A stretch of DNA of 5,221 nucleotides from positions 1-5,221 of the forward strand of contig DXZA01000070.1 of the NCBI GenBank assembly GCA_019415525.1. The letters are read 5' to 3'. Position 1 is the first letter of the stretch. Every line of letters starts with the position of its first letter. Made by a program: the position numbers and the translations under genes. This document shows, in pieces, positions 1-5,221 of this stretch. The stretch is from Tyzzerella sp. (lineage in GTDB: Bacteria > Bacillota > Clostridia > Lachnospirales > Anaerotignaceae). Under the pieces are notes generated by a model. It ran no database searches, was not told the origin of the DNA, and saw only the letters and a program-made list of their open reading frames with translations.

Positions 1-1
1 A

Positions 2-514
2 TATTATATAGACCAACATGCAGCACATGAAAGAATATTATTTGAAGATTTTATGAATAAATTTAAAAGTCAAGATATAATTTCTCAAAAACTTGTTATA
101 CCTGAAATATTGAATATTTCAGAAAGAGAAATGGTTGTACTAAATGATAACAAGGAACTTTTAGAAAAATTTGGATTTGAAACAGAAATTATTGATAGAA
201 ATGCTGTAGCTATAAAAACAGTTCCTTATATATTTAATTCGCCACAAAATCCAAAATATTTTTCGTATATATTAGATATGCTTTTAGAATCTGATATAAA
301 AAATATATATGATACAAAAATATTAGCTGTTGCAACTTGTGCTTGTAAAGCTGCTGTAAAAGCTAATGATAAATTAAGTTTTCAAGAAGCTCATTCTATG
401 ATTTCAAAATTATTGAAACTTGAAAACCCTTTTACTTGTCCTCATGGAAGACCTACTATAATAGAAATTACAAAATATGAACTTGAAAAACTTTTTAAAC
501 GTATACAAAATTAA
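2..514 (+). CDS. mutL: DNA mismatch repair protein MutL, C-terminal part (5' end outside window)
   Basis: The frame is open from base 2, upstream of the first ATG at 53, so this is the last 170 residues of a longer protein, not a small gene. It covers the C-terminal dimerisation/endonuclease domain of MutL, which couples MutS mismatch recognition to strand nicking. Visible motifs, numbered in the fragment: DQHAAHERILFE at 4-15 fits the metal-binding DQHA(X)2E(X)4E endonuclease motif; QKLVIP at 29-34 fits the beta-clamp-binding motif and lies 25 residues after the motif Asp, the same distance I recall for the B. subtilis protein; ACK at 114-116; CPHGRP at 146-151. These are hallmarks of the nicking MutL of bacteria without Dam/MutH, so a methyl-independent repair pathway is inferred. 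The N-terminal ATPase domain lies off the window, and mutS is probably further upstream. Its stop is 15 nt before miaA. Identity is close to certain. Confidence 0.97.
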   Translation, partial: YYIDQHAAHERILFEDFMNKFKSQDIISQKLVIPEILNISEREMVVLNDNKELLEKFGFETEIIDRNAVAIKTVPYIFNSPQNPKYFSYILDMLLESDIKNIYDTKILAVATCACKAAVKANDKLSFQEAHSMISKLLKLENPFTCPHGRPTIIEITKYELEKLFKRIQN

Positions 515-522
515 GAGAGGAG
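515..522 (+). promoter_or_regulatory. Ribosome binding site for miaA (fixes a TTG start)
   Basis: GAGAGGAG lies directly after the mutL stop codon and 7 nt before a TTG. The next in-frame ATG in miaA is codon 37, after the ATP-binding P-loop, so the TTG at 530 must be the true start. Confidence 0.85.
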
Positions 523-529
523 TGATATT

Positions 530-1468
530 TTGAAAAAACCTCTTATTGTAATAGCGGGACCAACAGCTTGTGGTAAAACAGGACTTTCTATAAAACTTGC
601 AAAAATTATAAATGGTGAAATTATATCAGGAGATTCTATGCAGGTTTATAAATATATGGATATAGGTACTGCAAAAGCAACAGAAGAAGAAATGGATGGG
701 ATAAAGCATTATATGATAGATGAATTTTATCCTGATGAAGAATTTAATGTAACAGTTTTTCAGAAAAAATCTAAAGAATATATGGAACAAATATACAATA
801 AAAATAAAATTCCTATTCTCTGTGGTGGTACTGGCTTTTATATAAATGCATTAGTTAACGATAATGATTTTATGGAAACCAATAATGACTATAAACTTAG
901 AAATGAACTGTATAAGTTTGCGGAAGAAAATGGGCCTGAAGCTTTACATAAAAGACTTGAAAAAATAGACCCTGAATCAGCAAAGAATATACATTGTAAT
1001 AATATAAAAAGAGTTGCAAGGGCAATAGAGTTTTTTGAACTTACAAAAACACCTATATCAAAACATAATAAAGAAGAAAAACTTAAATCTTCACCATATA
1101 ATACAGCTTTTATAATACTTAATATGGATAGACAAAAACTATATGATAGAATAGAAAAAAGAATAGATATTATGATTGAAAATGGTCTTATAGATGAAGT
1201 TAAAAAACTTTTGAATATGGGATATTCTGAAACTCTTGTTTCTATGCAGGGAATAGGATATAAAGAAATAGTACCATATATAAAAGGTGAAGTTTCTCTT
1301 GATTATGCTATTACAGAATTAAAAAAAGCAACAAGACACTTTGCAAAACGACAAATTACTTGGTTTAAACGTCAATCAGAAGGCTTATGGATTGATTTGA
1401 CAGAACAAAATGAGGAAAAGGCATTAGAAGAAATAAAAGTTTATTTAAAAAGCCTTAATATAATTTAG
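530..1468 (+). CDS. miaA: tRNA dimethylallyltransferase MiaA
   Basis: MiaA transfers a dimethylallyl group from dimethylallyl diphosphate to N6 of adenosine 37 in tRNAs that read codons starting with U. This is the first step of i6A/ms2i6A synthesis and acts in the cytoplasm. The 312-residue length is normal for bacterial MiaA. Visible motifs: P-loop GPTACGKT at 10-17; DSMQVYK at 35-41 with the conserved Asp35 expected to act on the target adenosine; HYMID at 60-64; GGTGFYI at 99-105; RVARAIE at 161-167; SMQGIGYKE at 238-246; KRQITWFKR at 273-281 near the C-terminus. The start is TTG, supported by the upstream ribosome binding site and by the P-loop lying close to the N-terminus. It follows mutL by 15 nt and precedes the PLP-enzyme gene by 11 nt. 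The P-loop has Cys14 where Ser is more usual. A modifying enzyme such as MiaB is not in the window. Confidence 0.98.
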   Translation: MKKPLIVIAGPTACGKTGLSIKLAKIINGEIISGDSMQVYKYMDIGTAKATEEEMDGIKHYMIDEFYPDEEFNVTVFQKKSKEYMEQIYNKNKIPILCGGTGFYINALVNDNDFMETNNDYKLRNELYKFAEENGPEALHKRLEKIDPESAKNIHCNNIKRVARAIEFFELTKTPISKHNKEEKLKSSPYNTAFIILNMDRQKLYDRIEKRIDIMIENGLIDEVKKLLNMGYSETLVSMQGIGYKEIVPYIKGEVSLDYAITELKKATRHFAKRQITWFKRQSEGLWIDLTEQNEEKALEEIKVYLKSLNII

Positions 1469-1471
1469 GAG
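1466..1471 (+). promoter_or_regulatory. Ribosome binding site overlapping the miaA stop
   Basis: TAGGAG begins with the TAG stop codon of miaA and sits 8 nt before the ATG at 1480. The overlap means ribosomes finishing miaA pass over the initiation site of the next gene, which suggests translational coupling. Confidence 0.75.
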
Positions 1472-1479
1472 TACAAAAA

Positions 1480-2766
1480 ATGCAAGATTTAGAAAATTTT
1501 ATTATTGAGAAATTTGGTATAAATAAAAAAGTTTTAGATTATTGTCTTGAAAAAGAAATGCTTATAAAAGATAAATTTTCTGAAATAGATAAAATAACAG
1601 AATATAATCAGCTTAAAGTATTACATGCAATGCAGAAAAACGGATTAAGTGATGTTCATTTCGCAGCAACAACAGGTTATGGATACAATGACCTTGGACG
1701 TGATACTCTTGAAAAAATATATGCTGATGTTTTTCATACAGAAGATGCACTAGTAAGACCACAAATAATTTCTGGTACACATGCTCTTACAGTTGCTCTT
1801 GCAGGTAATTTAAGACCTGGAGATGAAATACTTTCTCCTGTAGGAATACCATATGATACATTACAAGGTGTTATAGGTATAAGAAAAGAAAAAGGTTCTT
1901 TAAGTGAATATGGTATAACATATAGACAAGTTGATTTAAAATCAGATTATTCTTTTGATTATGAAGGTATAGAAAAGGCTATAAATGAAAAAACAAAACT
2001 TGTTACAATTCAGCGTTCAAAAGGTTATGAATGGCGACCATCATTTACTGTTGAACAAATTAAAGAGCTTATAACATTTATAAAAAATATAAAAAAAGAT
2101 GTTATATGTATGGTAGATAACTGTTATGGTGAATTTGTACAAACAATAGAGCCAAGTGATGTTGGAGCTGATTTAATAGTAGGTTCTCTTATAAAAAATC
2201 CAGGTGGTGGACTTGCTGCAATAGGTGGATATATAGCAGGTAAAGAAGAATATGTTGAAAATGCTGCATATAGACTTACTTCTCCTGGACTTGGCAAAGA
2301 GGTAGGTGCAACTTTGGGGATAACAACTTCTCTTATACAAGGACTTTTTATGGCTCCTCAAGTTGTTAATGGTAGTCTTAAAGGTGCTATATTTGCTTCT
2401 AAAATATTCGAGGATTTAGGATATAACGTTATGCCTAACTCAATTGAAAAACGTGCAGATATAGTACAATGTATTCAGCTTGATACAGCAGAAAATGTTA
2501 TTGCATTTTGTCAGGGAATACAAAAAGGTGCACCGGTTGATAGCTATGTTACACCAGAACCTTGGGATATGCCTGGATATGATTGTCAAGTTATAATGGC
2601 GGCAGGAGCTTTTGTTCAAGGTTCATCAATAGAACTTAGTGCAGATGCACCTATAAAACCACCATATAATGTGTTTATGCAAGGTGGATTATCTTGGCAT
2701 CATGCAAAAATAGGAGTTATAACAGGATTACAAACAATGTACGATAAAGGTCTTCTCAAGTTATAA
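1480..2766 (+). CDS. ynbB: PLP-dependent methionine gamma-lyase-like protein (YnbB / 'aluminium resistance' family)
   Basis: This 428-residue protein is a fold-type I PLP enzyme of the family annotated as 'methionine gamma-lyase family protein' or 'aluminium resistance protein' (Pfam Met_gamma_lyase; B. subtilis YnbB). Visible features: ISGTHALTVAL at 97-107, the expected phosphate-binding region; VTIQRSKGYEWRPS at 175-188, a family signature; VDNCYGEF at 212-219, where Asp213 should contact the PLP ring nitrogen; GSLIKNPGGGLA at 235-246, where Lys239 is the likely Schiff-base lysine, analogous to the S-x-x-K of Cys/Met metabolism enzymes; a Gly-rich stretch to 254; and LSADAPIKPPY at 386-396. 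The length is typical and no frame damage is seen. The family's substrate is not settled: the names come from an early resistance phenotype and from fold similarity, so C-S lyase activity is inference. Being beside miaA is a recurring arrangement in Firmicutes. Confidence 0.93.
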   Translation: MQDLENFIIEKFGINKKVLDYCLEKEMLIKDKFSEIDKITEYNQLKVLHAMQKNGLSDVHFAATTGYGYNDLGRDTLEKIYADVFHTEDALVRPQIISGTHALTVALAGNLRPGDEILSPVGIPYDTLQGVIGIRKEKGSLSEYGITYRQVDLKSDYSFDYEGIEKAINEKTKLVTIQRSKGYEWRPSFTVEQIKELITFIKNIKKDVICMVDNCYGEFVQTIEPSDVGADLIVGSLIKNPGGGLAAIGGYIAGKEEYVENAAYRLTSPGLGKEVGATLGITTSLIQGLFMAPQVVNGSLKGAIFASKIFEDLGYNVMPNSIEKRADIVQCIQLDTAENVIAFCQGIQKGAPVDSYVTPEPWDMPGYDCQVIMAAGAFVQGSSIELSADAPIKPPYNVFMQGGLSWHHAKIGVITGLQTMYDKGLLKL

Positions 2767-2771
2767 GCAGA

Positions 2772-2778
2772 TAGGAGG
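2772..2778 (+). promoter_or_regulatory. Strong ribosome binding site for the membrane-protein gene
   Basis: TAGGAGG lies 6 nt before the ATG at 2785, which supports that start. It is a near-perfect match to the anti-Shine-Dalgarno sequence and the strongest site in the window. Confidence 0.8.
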
Positions 2779-2784
2779 AATTCT

Positions 2785-3717
2785 ATGTGGTTTATTAATA
2801 TAGGTAATACTGATATTTTTCATTTGTTCTATATGTTTATAATATATAGTTTTGCAGGATGGATTATGGAAACAGTTCTTGTTTCTGTACAGTCTAAAGA
2901 ATTTGTAAATAGAGGATTTATGAATGGTCCTTTTTGTCCTATATATGGTACAGGAGCTTTAGCTGTATATTTATTTTTGACACCTGTACAAGATAATATA
3001 TTCTTAGTAATAATATTAGGAGCTATAATAGCTACTATTATTGAATATTTTACATCACTTATAATGGAAAAATTATTTAATGCTAAGTGGTGGGATTATA
3101 GTGATAAAAAATTTAATTTGCAAGGTCGTATATGTTTAAGTATATCAGTATGTTGGGGATTTTTATCAGCTTTTATGCTTAAAATATTACAGCCGCTATC
3201 TTTGAAACTTATTGATAGTATACCAAAAACATTAGGTGAATTTTTAGGTACTATCATAACTGCATATTTTATTAGTGATATTGTTTTAACTATATTTAAT
3301 ATATTATCTATTAATTCTAAGTTGGAAGCTATTAGCAATATTAGAAAAGAATTTCACGAAAAGCTTGAAGAAATACCTAAATTTAATAAAAAACAAGAGT
3401 TTCTTGACAAGTTAGATAAATTTAAGGCTAATAATATTAAAAATCCAGAATATTTTACAGATTTTAAATTTTATATTGAGAATGAAATTAAAAACTATTA
3501 TAATGAAAAACATGAATTTTATATGGAGAAACGTGAAAATATTGAAAATACTATTAATGAACTCAAAAATAAGCTTGATAAACATAAAGAATATTTAAAG
3601 AGAACAAATAGTGTTGAAAAGAGAATTATAAAAGCTTTCCCTAATATAAAATCAATAAAATTTTCTGATGATATGTCAGAATTAAAAGAGTACTTAAGAA
3701 ACAAAAGGAGAAGATAA
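2785..3717 (+). CDS. Putative ABC-transporter permease (CmpB-like family) with charged C-terminal extension
   Basis: This is a 310-residue integral membrane protein. Hydrophobic segments lie at about 11-34, 50-68, 71-95, 117-136 and 150-175, suggesting five helices. The N-terminal part carries the signatures of the family Pfam calls putative ABC-transporter type IV (ABC_trans_CmpB): FAGWIMETV at 23-31, NRGFMNGPFCPIYGTG at 42-57, WWDYS at 102-106 and GRICL at 114-118. Residues about 180-310 are highly charged and rich in Lys, Glu and Asn, with helical, coiled-coil-like stretches (about 180-215 and 240-275) and a basic end, NKRRR. With five spans this region would be cytoplasmic. The transport role is only a family label: no ATPase or substrate-binding protein gene is adjacent, and the true function is unknown. 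The gene lies 18 nt after the PLP enzyme and ends 2 nt before the carboxypeptidase gene, so it may serve the cell envelope. Confidence 0.88.
   Translation: MWFINIGNTDIFHLFYMFIIYSFAGWIMETVLVSVQSKEFVNRGFMNGPFCPIYGTGALAVYLFLTPVQDNIFLVIILGAIIATIIEYFTSLIMEKLFNAKWWDYSDKKFNLQGRICLSISVCWGFLSAFMLKILQPLSLKLIDSIPKTLGEFLGTIITAYFISDIVLTIFNILSINSKLEAISNIRKEFHEKLEEIPKFNKKQEFLDKLDKFKANNIKNPEYFTDFKFYIENEIKNYYNEKHEFYMEKRENIENTINELKNKLDKHKEYLKRTNSVEKRIIKAFPNIKSIKFSDDMSELKEYLRNKRRR
3705..3710 (+). promoter_or_regulatory. Ribosome binding site for the carboxypeptidase gene, inside the upstream gene
   Basis: AAGGAG lies within the last codons of the membrane-protein gene (encoding its basic C-terminus) and 9 nt before the ATG at 3720. 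The stop (3715-3717) falls between the site and the start, so the two genes are probably translationally coupled. Confidence 0.75.
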
Positions 3718-3719
3718 CA

Positions 3720-5126
3720 ATGAAAAACTGTTTTAAGAAGTTAGTTGTTATTACACTTGCATTAACAACTTTTATTAATACAGTTGCATTCGCAAAACCA
3801 AGCGAACCTACTGTAAACGCAGAAGCTGCAATACTTATGGAGCCTGAAACAGGTACTGTAATATATGAAAAAAATGCTGAATCAAAAATGTATCCAGCAA
3901 GTATGACAAAAATACTTACAGCATTAGTAACTCTTGATTATTTTGATTACGATGCACTTGTTACTGTTGGAAATGAAATAAATGAAGTAACTCTTGATTC
4001 AAGTAAAGCAGGTCATATTAAAGGAGAAACTCTTTCTGTAGAAAATCTTATAAGAGGTTTACTTATACCTTCTGGAAATGACAGTGCTAATGTGCTTGCT
4101 GCTGCTGTTGCTAAAAAAGTAGAGAATAATAATGAGCTTTCATATGCAGAATGTGAAAAAATATTTACAAATCTTATGAATGAAAAAGCTGAATCATTAG
4201 GTTGTAAAAATTCAAATTTTGCTAATGCTCATGGCTATCATAATGATAATCATTATACAACTGCCTATGATATGGCTTTAATTGCTGCTGAAGCACTTAA
4301 GAATGAAACTATTAAAAAAATTGCTAGTGAAAAATCATTTTCTGGTGATGGTGCAGGAAATACACTTGAAGAAGATTCAACACTTGTAACTCAAGAATAT
4401 AATTGGCAAAGTCATAATCTATTAATAGCTGATGGTGAATATAATTATGAATATGCAACAGGTCTTAAAACAGGATTTACAGATCAAGCAGGTGATTGTG
4501 TTGCTGCAACTGCTGAAAAAGATGGAACACAACTTATTGCAGTTATAATGAACTCAGAAGACCCTAATAGATGGATTGATGCAAAAAATCTTTTTGAATA
4601 TGGATTTAATAATTTTTCTATAAATACATTACAGAAAAATGGTGATGTTATAGAAAAAGTTCAGTTAACAAATAATAATAAGCTTAATGGAGATACACTT
4701 GATGTAATTGTAAAAGAAGATATTTCAGAATATATATTTAATGGTGATGTAAACAATATTACAAAAGAAATATCTTATAAACAAGAATATATAGCTGAAA
4801 ATAAAGATGAATCAGATAATACAATAAAATTAAAAGCACCAATATCTAAAGATGCTGAAATTGGAACTATAACATATAAACTTGATGGTGAAGCAATTAA
4901 AGAGTCAAAATTATATGCAGCTTCTGATGTTGAAGAATCAACAATTATAAGTTCAATAAAATACTTCTTTAAAAATCTTTTTAGTAATATATTTAGCGTT
5001 AAAGGTTTAATAACAATACTTATAATAATAGTTATAATTATAATCATTATTTTAATCCTTAGAAACTTCAAAAATAGAAGAAGAAGAAATTCATATAGAT
5101 ATAAAATGCCAAGAAGAAGATACTAA
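3720..5126 (+). CDS. D-alanyl-D-alanine carboxypeptidase (low-molecular-weight PBP, peptidase S11), membrane-anchored
   Basis: This enzyme removes the terminal D-Ala from peptidoglycan pentapeptides outside the membrane, limiting cross-linking; the family binds penicillin. The 468-residue protein begins with a signal peptide (KK at 6-7, hydrophobic core about 8-22, likely cleavage after AFA at 23-25). The S11 catalytic domain spans about 34-280, with all three active-site motifs: SMTK at 61-64 (nucleophile Ser61, base Lys64), SGN at 118-120 and KTG at 250-252. The family signature FANAHGYHNDNHYTTAYDM is at 167-185. A PBP5-type C-terminal beta domain follows at about 297-400. Instead of ending in only an amphipathic helix, the protein has a hydrophobic span at about 429-447 and a tail with 11 Arg/Lys and no acidic residue (448-468). 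The SGN-KTG gap is somewhat long, with an acidic, polar stretch at about 206-224. It could be called DacA or, in a spore former, DacF; sequence alone does not decide. Confidence 0.96.
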   Translation: MKNCFKKLVVITLALTTFINTVAFAKPSEPTVNAEAAILMEPETGTVIYEKNAESKMYPASMTKILTALVTLDYFDYDALVTVGNEINEVTLDSSKAGHIKGETLSVENLIRGLLIPSGNDSANVLAAAVAKKVENNNELSYAECEKIFTNLMNEKAESLGCKNSNFANAHGYHNDNHYTTAYDMALIAAEALKNETIKKIASEKSFSGDGAGNTLEEDSTLVTQEYNWQSHNLLIADGEYNYEYATGLKTGFTDQAGDCVAATAEKDGTQLIAVIMNSEDPNRWIDAKNLFEYGFNNFSINTLQKNGDVIEKVQLTNNNKLNGDTLDVIVKEDISEYIFNGDVNNITKEISYKQEYIAENKDESDNTIKLKAPISKDAEIGTITYKLDGEAIKESKLYAASDVEESTIISSIKYFFKNLFSNIFSVKGLITILIIIVIIIIIILILRNFKNRRRRNSYRYKMPRRRY

Positions 5127-5153
5127 AAAATATATATTATTATAGGTAAGTAT

Positions 5154-5192
5154 AAAAAATAAGAATTGCCATTAGGTAATTCTTATTTTTTT
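5154..5192 (+). terminator. Rho-independent terminator, probably bidirectional
   Basis: The left arm 5154-5170 (AAAAAATAAGAATTGCC) pairs with the right arm 5175-5191 over 17 bp, with one G-U wobble, around a 4-nt ATTA loop (5171-5174). A run of seven T (5186-5192) closes it. It lies 27 nt after the carboxypeptidase stop and ends the five-gene unit. The six A at the start of the left arm become a T-tract on the opposite strand, so it could also stop leftward transcription. Confidence 0.92.
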
Positions 5193-5198
5193 ATTTAG

Positions 5199-5204
5199 TA
5201 TAAT
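5199..5204 (+). promoter_or_regulatory. Possible -10 element (TATAAT) after the terminator
   Basis: A perfect TATAAT consensus lies just after the terminator, where the promoter of a next + strand gene would be expected. No good -35 box is found 16-18 nt upstream (that stretch is the terminator's right arm) and there is no TGn extension. In DNA this AT-rich, chance matches are common, so this is only a candidate. Confidence 0.25.
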
Positions 5205-5221
5205 GTATGATAAACTAGTTG

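Noticed and set aside
53..514. A separate 153-residue gene starting at ATG 53
   Set aside because: The frame stays open to the window edge and the upstream codons encode the MutL DQHAAHER motif, so this ATG is internal to mutL.
2173..2361. Antisense reading frame of 62 codons
   Set aside because: It lies wholly inside the well-supported PLP-enzyme gene, has no ribosome binding site that I can see, and gives a low-complexity Ser/Tyr/Lys-rich product.
3096..3338. Antisense reading frame of 80 codons
   Set aside because: It is the shadow of the membrane-protein gene; its hydrophobic look comes from the complement of AT-rich codons.
3519..3704. Antisense reading frame of 61 codons
   Set aside because: It is opposite the charged coiled-coil-like region of the membrane protein; Lys/Glu codons read backwards give Phe/Leu/Ser, which explains the product.
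4775..5071. Antisense reading frame of 98 codons
   Set aside because: It is opposite the end of the carboxypeptidase gene; the Ile-rich start mirrors the ATA/ATT codons of the membrane span and there is no independent support.
5076..5087. AGA trinucleotide repeat (four units) as a phase-variation tract
   Set aside because: A change in unit number would only add or remove an Arg in the basic tail without shifting frame, and four units is too short to be clearly unstable.
5203..5221. ATG at 5203 as the start of a new gene
   Set aside because: No ribosome binding site precedes it, and the ATG overlaps the TATAAT and follows the terminator directly.

Overview
The window is very AT-rich (well under 35% G+C by eye). 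It favours AGA for arginine and A/T third positions, and its genes have strong purine-rich Shine-Dalgarno sites. Together with the order mutL - miaA - ynbB-like gene, this points to a low-GC Firmicute, most likely an anaerobic member of the Clostridia. I cannot place it to genus from this sequence.

Layout: all five genes lie on the + strand and are tightly packed. They are (1) the 3' end of mutL (2-514, cut by the window edge), mismatch repair; (2) miaA (530-1468, TTG start), tRNA A37 dimethylallyltransferase; (3) a PLP-dependent enzyme of the YnbB / 'aluminium resistance' / methionine gamma-lyase-like family (1480-2766); (4) a five-helix membrane protein of the putative ABC-transporter permease family (CmpB-like) with a long, charged, coiled-coil-like C-terminus (2785-3717); (5) a D-alanyl-D-alanine carboxypeptidase, a low-molecular-weight penicillin-binding protein (3720-5126). 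The gaps between stop and start are 15, 11, 16-18 and 2 nt, each with its own ribosome binding site, so a single transcript is likely. A strong hairpin with a T-tract (5154-5192) ends the unit. It also has an A-tract on its left arm and could stop transcription from the other side.

How the genes fit together: mutL and miaA are a common bacterial pair, and the PLP enzyme is a frequent neighbour of miaA in Firmicutes. The last two genes act at the cell envelope and look like a local extension of that housekeeping cluster. The main departures from a textbook layout are the lack of hfq after miaA, a membrane 'permease' with no ATPase gene beside it, and a carboxypeptidase whose C-terminus is a true membrane span followed by an arginine-rich tail. 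I do not see a clearly new biological system, CRISPR array, mobile element or structural RNA here. The most unusual part is the membrane protein / carboxypeptidase pair.
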